Shown here piece after piece: positions 1-8,452 of a stretch of DNA of 64,000 nucleotides. The notes below the pieces were generated by a model that saw only the letters and a list, made by a program, of their open reading frames with translations, searched no databases and was not told the origin of the DNA. The position numbers were made by a program, and so were the translations under genes. This DNA is from Lachnospiraceae bacterium (lineage in GTDB: Bacteria; Bacillota; Clostridia; Lachnospirales; Anaerotignaceae): NCBI GenBank assembly GCA_003543235.1, contig DPJA01000038.1, positions 322,415 through 386,414 on the forward strand, in the 5' to 3' direction. Position 1 is the first letter of the stretch; every line of letters begins with the position of its first letter.

Positions 1-310
1 AGCCAGCAATGCCTCCCTGCTTTTGCACCTCTGCTACCATATGTAATGCAAGGGTGGTTTTACCTGATGACTCAGGCCCATAAATCTCTATAATGCGTCC
101 TTTGGGAATACCACCTGCACCAAGAGCAATGTCAAGACTTAACGACCCTGTTGGGGTAACCTCAACATTCATGCGTGATTTTTCGTCGCCAAGCTTCATA
201 ACTGAGCCTTCGCCAAATTTCTTCTCTATGTTATTAAGAGCCGCTTCAAGTGCTTTCTCTTTACTTTCATATTTAATTTCTTCTTTTTTTGAACCTTTTT
301 TATCAGCCAT
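1..310 (-). CDS. recA: RecA recombinase, N-terminal part (cut by window edge)
   Basis: RecA binds ssDNA, drives strand exchange and stimulates LexA cleavage. Only the first 103 codons are present; the gene runs off the left edge. The translation starts MADKKGSKKEEIKYESKEKA and includes the conserved GSLSLDIALGAGGIPKGRIIE segment region and the Walker A motif GPESSGKT near residue 80, which are diagnostic of RecA. The ATG at 308-310 has an AGGAGAG ribosome site 4-5 bases upstream. A likely promoter and a LexA-like site lie just upstream, inside the 3' end of the EamA gene. The identity is very secure; the C-terminal domain cannot be judged. Confidence 0.97.
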   Translation of the reverse strand, partial: MADKKGSKKEEIKYESKEKALEAALNNIEKKFGEGSVMKLGDEKSRMNVEVTPTGSLSLDIALGAGGIPKGRIIEIYGPESSGKTTLALHMVAEVQKQGGIAG

Positions 311-330
311 ATTACTCTCCTTTTCAAAAA

Positions 331-375
331 GCAAACTCACGTTCCTAGTTTATCCTATTTGTAACGGTTCGTCAA
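331..375 (-). promoter_or_regulatory. recA promoter with LexA-like box
   Basis: On the minus strand, TTGACG (370-375) and TAAACT (347-352) are separated by 17 bases, a good sigma-A promoter reading towards recA. Just downstream, at the expected start point, GAAC-GTGA-GTTT (within 331-345) resembles the Gram-positive SOS box GAACnnnnGTTC with one mismatch. SOS control of recA by LexA is standard in Firmicutes; that this degenerate copy is a working operator is inference. The -35 overlaps the last codons of the EamA gene. Confidence 0.5.
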
Positions 376-1245
376 TAGTTCCTTTTTGGCAAAAAAATCG
401 GGCTTTGCCTCGGCAACTACAACTGCACAAAAAATAAGCATACCTCCCGCAACAACACGCAGCCCAATGGCCTCACCATAAAATATAGCTGATGCAAATG
501 CCCCAAAAACAGACTCCGAAGTCATAATTATTGATGTGCTTGTAGGTGATGTATCTTTCTGACCAATACTTATAAAGAGAAAATAAACAAATGTGCATAA
601 CACGCCTGCTATGAAAAACATAACAAAGTTTATCTTATCAATAGATGGTACTGCCTTTCCTGAAAACAAAGCTGCCGCAACTGAAAGCACCATAACCAAA
701 ACGCTTTCAACCATAGTAAGCCTTACAGGATTGCAGTTTTCAACATATTTATCCATTACAATCATCTGCATACCTAACATAACAGACGCACCAAAAGATA
801 AAATTGCACCCAAGTTTATTTCTAATCCATCATTTAAGGATAGCATTGCGGCACCAAAAATTGTCATAATTGCACCTATAATAATATATCTATCTGGTCT
901 TTTTTTATAGCCTATCCATAGTATAATAGGCACAATAATTGCTGATGTACAGGACAAAAATGCGTTAACAGAGGGCGTCGTTCTTTTTAAGCCCTCCATT
1001 AACATAACAAATAGCAGAAACAACAGTACGCCCATCAGACTTCCGCCTTTTAGCTCTTCCACTGTTATTTTTTTTACTTCCTTAATATAAAATAGGCACA
1101 TAAACACAACTGCAAATATATATCGCCCTGCAACACACTGAATTGGGGAAAACCCACTGTCAAGCAGAATTTTCATTGCCACAAACCCGAATCCGCCAAC
1201 TGCGGCAGCCGTGAACAGAAAAAATGTTCCTTTTTTACTATTCAT
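355..1245 (-). CDS. EamA-family drug/metabolite transporter (DMT superfamily)
   Basis: Predicted inner-membrane exporter or permease of the DMT superfamily; the substrate is unknown. The 296-residue protein is almost wholly hydrophobic, with about ten membrane segments in two EamA repeats (roughly residues 5-135 and 145-285), the usual size for the family. The second repeat ends with the typical PTSTSIIMTSESVFGAFASA stretch, where a conserved E lies in a transmembrane helix. I chose the ATG at 1245, which overlaps the cinA stop by 8 bases, over an upstream ATG at 1275 that would add 10 residues not seen in the family. It is probably co-transcribed with cinA. The specific substrate cannot be read from sequence. 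Confidence 0.85.
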   Translation of the reverse strand: MNSKKGTFFLFTAAAVGGFGFVAMKILLDSGFSPIQCVAGRYIFAVVFMCLFYIKEVKKITVEELKGGSLMGVLLFLLFVMLMEGLKRTTPSVNAFLSCTSAIIVPIILWIGYKKRPDRYIIIGAIMTIFGAAMLSLNDGLEINLGAILSFGASVMLGMQMIVMDKYVENCNPVRLTMVESVLVMVLSVAAALFSGKAVPSIDKINFVMFFIAGVLCTFVYFLFISIGQKDTSPTSTSIIMTSESVFGAFASAIFYGEAIGLRVVAGGMLIFCAVVVAEAKPDFFAKKELLTNRYK

Positions 1246-2476
1246 TTTTATCAATCTCTCTTCTAAGCCAGTCAAAAGTTGTGTCTACAGTTCTTTGCCT
1301 TATTTTTTCTCTATTGCCAACAAGATGAATCTCTTTAGTTTTCACCTTCCCCTTAAAGTACAAACCAATAAACACCGTACCTACGGGCTTTTCTGCCGTT
1401 CCGCCGTCAGGTCCAGCAATACCTGTTGTAGAAATTCCTATATCTGTGCCTGCGGCTTCGGCAATGCCTTGTGCCATTTCTGCCGCAGTTTCACTGCTTA
1501 CAGCTCCATGCTTTTGAAGGGTTTCTTCCTTTACACCAAGGCGACGAATTTTTGCGTCATTGCTGTAGGTTACATCCCCCTCCATAAATATTTTAGATAT
1601 TCCAGCAATATCTGTAAATGCTGAGGCAAGCATACCGCCTGTACAGCTTTCCGCTACAGCTACTGTAAGGTTTTTATCCATAAGTTTTTTGCAGGTAACC
1701 TTTTGAATGGTAGTTTCACCCTCAGCATAAATATTGTTGCCAAATCGTTTATATATTTCCTGTACCATCGGTTCAATTATTTTATTTGCTTCATTTTCAT
1801 TTTTTGCCTTTGCAGTAATTCTGAAAATAACCTCAAATTTTTTAACATACGTTGCTATTGTTGGGTTTGTCTGTGCAGAAATAATATCTTTAACCATATC
1901 TTCAGCTTCACTTTCACCTATTTTGGCAACTCTTAAAACACGTGAATGAAAAATATTTTCCTGTTTTTTAGCGAGATATGGCTTAACATATTCCTCAAAC
2001 ATAGGAATCAATTCCTTTGGCGGACCAGGAAGGTTTATAAGAGTCTTTCCATTTTCTTCCATAATAATGCCAGGTGCTGTACCGTTTTTGTTGTACATAA
2101 CCAATGCACCTTCTGGAACATATGCTTGTTTTGCGTTGTTTTCAGTCATTTTTCTGTTAATCCGTGAAAAAAAACTTTCAAGCATATCCATAGCCTTTTG
2201 GTCAAGGACAAGCTTTTTACCAAAATATTTTGCTCCTGTTTCTTTTGTAAGGTCATCCTCAGTTGGTCCAAGACCACCAGATGTAATAATAAGCTCTGCC
2301 CTATCAAAGGCATTAAATATAGTTTTTTCCAATCTTTGTGCATTATCTCCAACAACAGTCTGATAATATACATCTATACCCATCTGTGCAAGCTGTTTGG
2401 AAATATATTGTGCATTCGTATTAACAATATCACCTAAAAGCAACTCTGTTCCAACTGCCAAAATCTCCGCTTTCAT
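1238..2476 (-). CDS. cinA: CinA, nicotinamide-nucleotide amidase / competence-damage protein
   Basis: Two-domain CinA of 412 residues, the usual length. Residues about 1-170 are the MoaB/MogA-like domain (MKAEILAVGTELLLGDIVNT, ITSGGLGPTEDDLT), associated with ADP-ribose pyrophosphatase activity in some homologues. Residues about 255-405 are the NMN amidase domain (VAVAESCTGGMLASAFTD, with the SCTGG nucleophile-serine motif and TGIAGPDGGTAEKPVGTV). It recycles nicotinamide mononucleotide to nicotinic acid mononucleotide. In many Firmicutes cinA sits directly upstream of recA, with pgsA and rimO before it; that order holds here except for the inserted EamA gene. The start has a strong GGAGGGG site. 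Confidence 0.95.
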   Translation of the reverse strand: MKAEILAVGTELLLGDIVNTNAQYISKQLAQMGIDVYYQTVVGDNAQRLEKTIFNAFDRAELIITSGGLGPTEDDLTKETGAKYFGKKLVLDQKAMDMLESFFSRINRKMTENNAKQAYVPEGALVMYNKNGTAPGIIMEENGKTLINLPGPPKELIPMFEEYVKPYLAKKQENIFHSRVLRVAKIGESEAEDMVKDIISAQTNPTIATYVKKFEVIFRITAKAKNENEANKIIEPMVQEIYKRFGNNIYAEGETTIQKVTCKKLMDKNLTVAVAESCTGGMLASAFTDIAGISKIFMEGDVTYSNDAKIRRLGVKEETLQKHGAVSSETAAEMAQGIAEAAGTDIGISTTGIAGPDGGTAEKPVGTVFIGLYFKGKVKTKEIHLVGNREKIRQRTVDTTFDWLRREIDKNE

Positions 2477-2487
2477 TTTTTCCCCTC

Positions 2488-3021
2488 CTATCCTTTTAAT
2501 ACTTTTATATTCTTAACAATATAGTCTACACCTGAAATAATTGTTAACATTGCCGACGCATAAATAAGTATCTGACCAAAAATATTATCAACACCACTTA
2601 AAACAATAATTATCATTGCCATTTGGCTAACAGTTTTTGTTTTGCCCCACCAGCTTGCAGCTATAACCACATTTGCCTCCAGTGCTATTAACCTAAAGCC
2701 TGTAATAATAAATTCTCTGCTAATTATGATTATAACTATCCACGCAGCAATGTCACCAAGTTCAACCATTGATATAAGTGCAGCCGCAACAAGCAATTTA
2801 TCCGCAAGAGGGTCCATAAATTTACCAAAATTTGTGACCAAATTATATTTTCTTGCTAGATGTCCATCAAGATAATCTGTAAAAGAAGCCACCATAAATA
2901 TGATAACCGCAATGTACCTATTTATTGGCTGTGGCACAACTCCGCTTAACAGCACCAATAAAAATACAGGTATCATTATAACCCTTGCCATTGTAAGTTT
3001 GTTTGGTAAGTTCATTTCCAT
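2488..3021 (-). CDS. pgsA: CDP-diacylglycerol--glycerol-3-phosphate 3-phosphatidyltransferase
   Basis: Integral-membrane enzyme that makes phosphatidylglycerol phosphate from CDP-diacylglycerol and sn-glycerol-3-phosphate, the committed step to phosphatidylglycerol. The 177-residue protein shows the CDP-alcohol phosphotransferase signature D-G-x2-A-R-x8-G-x3-D-x3-D in the segment running from DGHLARK to FMDPLADK (about residues 52-75), plus four to five further hydrophobic helices. Its first ATG overlaps the last base of the rimO stop (TAATG), implying translational coupling; an in-frame ATG two codons later is equally possible. It forms a tight operon rimO-pgsA-cinA. Confidence 0.95.
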   Translation of the reverse strand: MEMNLPNKLTMARVIMIPVFLLVLLSGVVPQPINRYIAVIIFMVASFTDYLDGHLARKYNLVTNFGKFMDPLADKLLVAAALISMVELGDIAAWIVIIIISREFIITGFRLIALEANVVIAASWWGKTKTVSQMAMIIIVLSGVDNIFGQILIYASAMLTIISGVDYIVKNIKVLKG

Positions 3022-4361
3022 TATTCTACCACCCTTCCATATAAATCATAGTCGCTTGCCTGTGTTATAACTACCTCTGCAAAATCGCCTGTAAGCAATT
3101 CTTCATCACTGCTTACAAAAACCAGACCGTCAATATCAGGTGCATCTTTATAGCTTCTTGCACAATAAACCTTATCCTCAGGAAGTCTGCCTTCAACAAG
3201 AACCTTCATTCTTTTGCCAACTGCATTTTCACATTTTGAGGCAGATATAAACTTCTGCGTTTCCATTATTAAGTCTTTTCTTTCTTTCTTTACGTCCTCG
3301 TCAATTTGATTTTTCATAATTGCCGCTGGTGTACCCTCCTCTTGAGAATAGGTAAAAACGCCAAGTCTGTCAAAACGTGACCTTTCAACAAAACCTAATG
3401 TTTCATTAAACTCTTCTTCTGTTTCCTCTGGAAATCCTGTAATAAGAGTTGTTCGCAGAGTAATATCTGGCATAGCTGTTCTCAATTTTGTTATTTTTTC
3501 TTCAATTATATTGGCAGTATTTTTTCTGCCCATACGTTTAAGTACGCTGTCACAACCCGATTGAACTGGCATATCAAGATATTTACACACTTTGTCCTCT
3601 TTTGCCATTACAGCTATTGTTTCATCAGTTATATGTTCGGGATAGCAATAAAGAATTCTAATCCACTCAATGCCCTCCACTTTGCAAAGAGCCGTAAGCA
3701 ATTTATCCAAACAGCTTTTGCCGTAAATGTCACTACCATAAAGTGCAGTATCCTGTGCAACAAGAATAAGTTCTTTAACACCTTGTGAGGCAAGCACCTC
3801 AGCTTCTTTAACAAGGCTTTCAGTGCTACGGCTTCTATATTTTCCCCTAAGCTTAGGAATAACACAATATGTGCAATGGTTATCACAACCCTCAGCTATT
3901 TTTAAATATGCAAAATGACCTGCCGTTGACAGCATTCTAAGCATTGAATTATCCTCAGCAATCATTGGCATATCAATGTCTGTTAGCTCTTTTATTTTTT
4001 CCCCCGCATAAACACGTTTTGCAACTTCAACAATTTTTTCGTATGCAGTTGTACCAACTATAGCATCAACCTCAGGCATTTCATCAAATATTTCTTTCTG
4101 ATAACGCTGACCTAAACAGCCAGCAACAATTATTCCCTTACAATTGCCATCTTTTTTATACTCGCCCATTTCCACAATAGTTTCTATGCTTTCTTCAAGG
4201 GCATCCTGTATAAAGCAACAGGTGTTAACCACTATCAAATCTGCCACACTCTCGTCTGCCACTATTTCTATTCCTGCCTGTTTGCACAAACCAAGCATTA
4301 CCTCGCTATCTACAAGGTTTTTGTCGCAGCCAAGAGAAACAAAAGCTATTTTTATATTCAT
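3021..4361 (-). CDS. rimO: Ribosomal protein uS12 methylthiotransferase RimO
   Basis: Radical SAM enzyme that adds a methylthio group to the aspartate of ribosomal protein S12. Of 446 residues, the N-terminal UPF0004 domain carries three cluster cysteines (SLGCDKN, VNTCCFI, VAGCLGQ), the radical SAM core has the CxxxCxxC motif in EGCDNHCTYCVIPKLRGKYR, and the C-terminus is a TRAM domain. RimO rather than MiaB or MtaB is supported by the SLGCDKNLVDSE opening. The start at 4361 has GAGGAG at good spacing; a longer reading from 4412 would add 17 residues without family support. Confidence 0.95.
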   Translation of the reverse strand: MNIKIAFVSLGCDKNLVDSEVMLGLCKQAGIEIVADESVADLIVVNTCCFIQDALEESIETIVEMGEYKKDGNCKGIIVAGCLGQRYQKEIFDEMPEVDAIVGTTAYEKIVEVAKRVYAGEKIKELTDIDMPMIAEDNSMLRMLSTAGHFAYLKIAEGCDNHCTYCVIPKLRGKYRSRSTESLVKEAEVLASQGVKELILVAQDTALYGSDIYGKSCLDKLLTALCKVEGIEWIRILYCYPEHITDETIAVMAKEDKVCKYLDMPVQSGCDSVLKRMGRKNTANIIEEKITKLRTAMPDITLRTTLITGFPEETEEEFNETLGFVERSRFDRLGVFTYSQEEGTPAAIMKNQIDEDVKKERKDLIMETQKFISASKCENAVGKRMKVLVEGRLPEDKVYCARSYKDAPDIDGLVFVSSDEELLTGDFAEVVITQASDYDLYGRVVE

Positions 4362-4440
4362 TATATATTCTCCTCTTTGTATAGAAACCATCAAAATGCC
4401 ACTTAATATCATTTAAAATATTTAGTGTCTTTGTTTTATT

Positions 4441-7182
4441 TTACATATTATCATCAGAAGGATAACGCATCTCGTTAAGCTGTGCCTTAGTAATAAGCAC
4501 ACGTCGGGGCTTACTGCCCTCTTCCGAGCCAACTATTCCCTTACTTTCCAAGTCATCCATAATTCTTGCCGCACGGTTATAACCAATTCTAAATTGACGT
4601 TGAAGCATACTTACAGATGCCTTTTCTTTCTCTACAACGAGGTCAACGGATTTATCGAAAAACTCATCACTGTCCTCACCAGCCTCTGCAGATTTAGCTG
4701 AAGAAGTTATGCTGTCTATCATTTCCTTGTCATAGGTGGTGTTTTTACCACGCTTAACAAAGTCTACAATATTTTCAACTTCTTTATCTGTTACAAAAGC
4801 ACCCTGTATACGCACAGGCTTACTCATTCCAACTGGGTAAAACAGCATATCTCCCTTGCCCAAAAGCTTCTCTGCACCAACGCTATCCAAAATAGTTCTT
4901 GAGTCTATGCCTGAAGAAACTGCAAAAGCAAGCCTTGATGGAATATTTGCCTTAATAACACCTGTAATAACGTCAACCGAAGGCCTTTGAGTTGCAATGA
5001 TAAGGTGCATTCCTGCCGCTCTTGCCATCTGTGCCAAACGACAAATAGAATCCTCCACCTCACCTGGTGCTGCCATCATAAGGTCTGCAAGCTCGTCTAT
5101 GACAATAACTATCTGTGGCATTACATCTGATTCGCCCTTATCCACCATCATCTGATTATAACCCTTTATGTCACGCACATTGTGTTCAGCAAAGCTTTGG
5201 TATCTTCCAAGCATTTCCCTTACAGCCCAGTTTAATGCACCTGCAGCTTTCTTTGGGTCGGTTACAACTGGTATTAAAAGGTGTGGAATGCCATTATATA
5301 CACTAAGCTCAACAACCTTTGGGTCTACCAGTAAAAGCTTAACCTCTTTAGGGTCTGCCTTGTAGAGTATGCTTGTAATAAGTGTGTTTATACAAACACT
5401 TTTACCACTTCCTGTTGCCCCTGCTATGAGCAAATGCGGCATTTTTCCAATATCGGTTACTATGGCATTACCTGCAATATCCTCACCCAATGCAAAAGCC
5501 AATTTGGACTGAAATTTCTTAAAAGCATCACTTTCCAGCACACTTCTAAGATAAACAGACTGCGGTTCTTTGTTTGGCACTTCTATTCCAACCGCCGCCT
5601 TACCTGGTATAGGTGCTTCTATCCTTATTCCCGTTGCTGCAAGATTAAGAGCAATATCATCTGCAAGGTTAACAATTTTACTAACCTTAACCCCCTGACT
5701 TGGTGCAAGCTCATATCTAGTAACTGTTGGCCCTTTGTTTATCTGAATAACCTTTGCCTCTACTCCAAAACTGCCTAAGGTTTCTTCTAATTTTTTTGCA
5801 TTTGCAATCATATCTGTCTTGGTTTCGCCTGTTGATGCTTGTGGTTTCTGCCCCAAAATATTTATAGGTGGAAATACATACTTTGGCTCTTCTGGCTTTT
5901 TTCCCTTTTCCACAGTAGTTATTTCAATAGGCTCTGCAACTGGTGTAATATCTTTAACTTGTGTTTCAACAAACTGCTCTATCAATGGTTCAATAACCTT
6001 TGAAGTACCCATCTCTACTATTTTTGGTTCTTCTTTTTGGATTTCCAATTCTTTTTCAGCAAAAATTTGTAGCTCCTCAGTTTCCTCTTTCGGTTCTTCA
6101 AGTACATTTATTATAGGTATATTAACCTCAATTTCATTTTCTGCTGTTCCACTATTTAAACCAAACACAGGAATCACTTCGTCTGGTTTAACCTGTGTAA
6201 CTCCAATAACTTCAATAAGACGTTGAGGATTTTGCTCAGTTAAGTCTATACCAGAAATATCAATGGAGGGTGTATCCTCCTGCACTTCAACCAAGGGTTT
6301 AACTTCTTTTTCAATTACTATGTCATCACTATTATTTTGGTCTTCTATTTTTCCACCTTCATGCCAACCAAGCTTTATATTGAAACTTCCCCTCTTGGCT
6401 TTTTTCTGCATACGTTCAAGTTGTCTTATGTTGTTTTGCTCCATCTGTTTTTCTCTTTTGATTTCACGTTCTCTTATGTTTTCGGCCTGTGCCTTAATTC
6501 TTGCTTCTTTTACATTGCGGCGTTGTTTAGAGTAATCTATAAAATTACTTATACCAACCATAAGTGATTTGCCTGTGCCAAGCATAACTGAAATTATAAT
6601 AGCCGCCACTGTAACAATAAAGCTGCCCCAGCCAATAGCCTTGCTTAAACCCGTACCAATAACTCCACCTATCAGCCCACCATTGGTGCCTGTTGCATTT
6701 TTATAAAAATATCCTATTTGGTTAAAAAAAGTTAAATCTCCAACAATACTCTGTGAACCCGAACTAGCAAGCTGAAAAAATGTTGCAATACTAATTACAA
6801 AAAGTATAACGCCTGTTATCTTTACACCTGCAAAATACTTATCTTTGCTTGCAAGCATCCATACACAAAAAGCTATTACAAGTATTGGTAGTATAAATGC
6901 ACCTGCACCAAAAAATCCTTTTAGCAAGCTGTTCATTACTACACCAAATATACCCATTACAGATGTGAAAAGGCTTAACAAAACCAAAATTGATATTATA
7001 ATAAGCACCAATAAAAGTATTTCGTCGTAAATTGAGTCTCCAAATTTTTTTTCATTCACTTTTCCCTTTGAATTCGCCTTCTTTGCTCCCGAAGTTTTTT
7101 TGGAGTTAGTTGTTTTTCGTGCACTGGTTGCTTTCTTTCCCGGTGATGTAGTTCTCCTTGTTGTTGTTTTGTTATCTGCCAT
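4441..7182 (-). CDS. ftsK: FtsK/SpoIIIE-family DNA translocase
   Basis: Membrane-anchored, ATP-driven dsDNA pump for chromosome clearance at division or sporulation septa. It has 913 residues: a Lys/Thr/Ser-rich N-terminus (about 1-45), four to five membrane helices (about 55-215), a Glu/Pro/Val-rich linker (about 230-445), then the motor with Walker A GATGSGKS (about 588-595), Walker B IVIVIDELAD (about 690-700), the FtsK motif IIATQRPSVDVITG, and a C-terminal gamma winged helix (SVSMLQRQFRIGYNRAARIM) that reads the KOPS/SRS polarity sequences. The start at 7182 has AAGGGG at 7 bases; an ATG two codons earlier sits too close to that site. Whether it acts as FtsK, SpoIIIE or both cannot be told here. 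Confidence 0.95.
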   Translation of the reverse strand: MADNKTTTRRTTSPGKKATSARKTTNSKKTSGAKKANSKGKVNEKKFGDSIYDEILLLVLIIISILVLLSLFTSVMGIFGVVMNSLLKGFFGAGAFILPILVIAFCVWMLASKDKYFAGVKITGVILFVISIATFFQLASSGSQSIVGDLTFFNQIGYFYKNATGTNGGLIGGVIGTGLSKAIGWGSFIVTVAAIIISVMLGTGKSLMVGISNFIDYSKQRRNVKEARIKAQAENIREREIKREKQMEQNNIRQLERMQKKAKRGSFNIKLGWHEGGKIEDQNNSDDIVIEKEVKPLVEVQEDTPSIDISGIDLTEQNPQRLIEVIGVTQVKPDEVIPVFGLNSGTAENEIEVNIPIINVLEEPKEETEELQIFAEKELEIQKEEPKIVEMGTSKVIEPLIEQFVETQVKDITPVAEPIEITTVEKGKKPEEPKYVFPPINILGQKPQASTGETKTDMIANAKKLEETLGSFGVEAKVIQINKGPTVTRYELAPSQGVKVSKIVNLADDIALNLAATGIRIEAPIPGKAAVGIEVPNKEPQSVYLRSVLESDAFKKFQSKLAFALGEDIAGNAIVTDIGKMPHLLIAGATGSGKSVCINTLITSILYKADPKEVKLLLVDPKVVELSVYNGIPHLLIPVVTDPKKAAGALNWAVREMLGRYQSFAEHNVRDIKGYNQMMVDKGESDVMPQIVIVIDELADLMMAAPGEVEDSICRLAQMARAAGMHLIIATQRPSVDVITGVIKANIPSRLAFAVSSGIDSRTILDSVGAEKLLGKGDMLFYPVGMSKPVRIQGAFVTDKEVENIVDFVKRGKNTTYDKEMIDSITSSAKSAEAGEDSDEFFDKSVDLVVEKEKASVSMLQRQFRIGYNRAARIMDDLESKGIVGSEEGSKPRRVLITKAQLNEMRYPSDDNM

Positions 7183-7269
7183 TACCATACCCCTTAATTT
7201 ATTGCGTATCCCTTAACCTCTTTGAAATACAACACGCTTATTTAAACACCCAAAAATTTCTAATAGCTA

Positions 7270-7278
7270 ATTATACCA
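7270..7278 (-). promoter_or_regulatory. Extended -10 promoter candidate for ftsK
   Basis: TGGTATAAT on the minus strand is an extended -10 element about 90 bases upstream of the ftsK start. No convincing -35 is visible at 17 bases. It faces away from the plus-strand candidate at 7341, so the 190-base gap holds divergent promoters. Confidence 0.4.
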
Positions 7279-7340
7279 TTATAAAAGTGTAAATGCACTT
7301 AAATTTTATTAAAATTATATATTTACAATAGCTTTTATGC

Positions 7341-7346
7341 TATAAT
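7341..7346 (+). promoter_or_regulatory. -10 box candidate for the acyltransferase gene
   Basis: Perfect TATAAT 31 bases upstream of the start at 7377. The nearest TTTACA lies only 13 bases away, so the -35 is weak or the promoter depends on an activator. Confidence 0.35.
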
Positions 7347-7376
7347 TCTACTACATATAACAACGGAGGAATTCAC

Positions 7377-8423
7377 ATGAATATAGAAAAACCAAAACAA
7401 GAAATAATATTTGCAAATGTAATAATGTGCCTCTTGGTGGTGTTTATTCATACTTCCAGCATTGCTGTTTCCTCCTTGGAAAGAAACAGTATTCAATACC
7501 TTGCCGTTATGGTGCCTTGGCGTCTTAGTGCATTTGTTGTTCAGGGCTTTATTTTTCTATCTGGACTAAAAATCTTTATTAAAAAAACTGCTGTAACTAA
7601 TTATAAACGCTACTACATTTCAAGAATTAAGGCAATAATCGTGCCATATGTTATTTGGGTTGTTGTATATTATATTTATTTTTGCAAGCATAATTATTTT
7701 CCCTTTAGCCTTACTCACCTTATAAAAAACATGATGCTGGGTAGCCTTGTTAGCCCATTTTATTTTATTGTTATTATAGTGCAGTTTTATGCACTTTTGC
7801 CATTGTGGCAATGGCTTTACAAGCGTTTTAACCCTATGCCTATTTTGGTTATTTCACTTTTAACCACAATTTTGTGCGGTCAGTTTTTGCCAAAAGTAAT
7901 TAATATAATTACAGGTGGATGCTCCTTTGACTACAATGACCGTCTGCTTACAACTTACATTTTATATTGGTCTATGGGTGCAATTTGTGGCATTAATTAC
8001 GAAAAATTCAGTGCGTGGCTTATTCAAAAAAATATCAACATTACATTTACATTTGCTCTTTTGGTATGTATAGATATTTTCTTAACCTTTAAAGTTTTAG
8101 TTCTTGGTATTTTTGTATCAAGTCTTGAAACCATACATATTTTTTACTGCGTAACAGCAATACTTTTCACCATGTCCATAGGTATACGCACAAGACCAAA
8201 TTCTATATTTTTGGCAATAAACAGCGTAAGCTATCCTATTTATCTTGCACACTGTTTTGTTCTGTTTTTGGTAAATGGTAAATTAGTTCAATATGGTATA
8301 ATCGACATAGGTCTATGCTATGCAGTACGCATTTTTGCAGTTTACACGATAACAATATTATCGTGCCTTATTTACAGATGGTTGAAAAATTATTTAATTC
8401 ACAAAAAAATTATGCTAAAATAA
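7377..8423 (+). CDS. Acyltransferase-3 family membrane protein
   Basis: Integral-membrane protein of 348 residues with about ten transmembrane helices, matching the acyltransferase-3 (AT3/OafA-like) fold. The family typically O-acetylates surface polysaccharides or peptidoglycan using cytoplasmic acyl-CoA. The first helix carries the expected histidine (LVVFIHTSS, near residue 25) and is followed by VVQGFIFLSGLKIF, a typical AT3 helix-2 sequence. A GGAGG site precedes the ATG. There is no surface-polysaccharide gene nearby to name its acceptor; purK follows 29 bases later, probably by read-through. Target and acyl group are unknown. Confidence 0.75.
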   Translation: MNIEKPKQEIIFANVIMCLLVVFIHTSSIAVSSLERNSIQYLAVMVPWRLSAFVVQGFIFLSGLKIFIKKTAVTNYKRYYISRIKAIIVPYVIWVVVYYIYFCKHNYFPFSLTHLIKNMMLGSLVSPFYFIVIIVQFYALLPLWQWLYKRFNPMPILVISLLTTILCGQFLPKVINIITGGCSFDYNDRLLTTYILYWSMGAICGINYEKFSAWLIQKNINITFTFALLVCIDIFLTFKVLVLGIFVSSLETIHIFYCVTAILFTMSIGIRTRPNSIFLAINSVSYPIYLAHCFVLFLVNGKLVQYGIIDIGLCYAVRIFAVYTITILSCLIYRWLKNYLIHKKIMLK

Positions 8424-8452
8424 AACTAAAAATTATACGGAGGAATACAAAA

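Noticed and set aside
93..437. Open frame on the plus strand over the recA start
   Set aside because: It is antisense to recA and EamA; composition is Ser/Phe-rich shadow, no ribosome site.
8315..8452. 46-residue N-terminal extension of purK
   Set aside because: It overlaps the preceding gene, and the family N-terminus begins at 8453 with a proper ribosome site.
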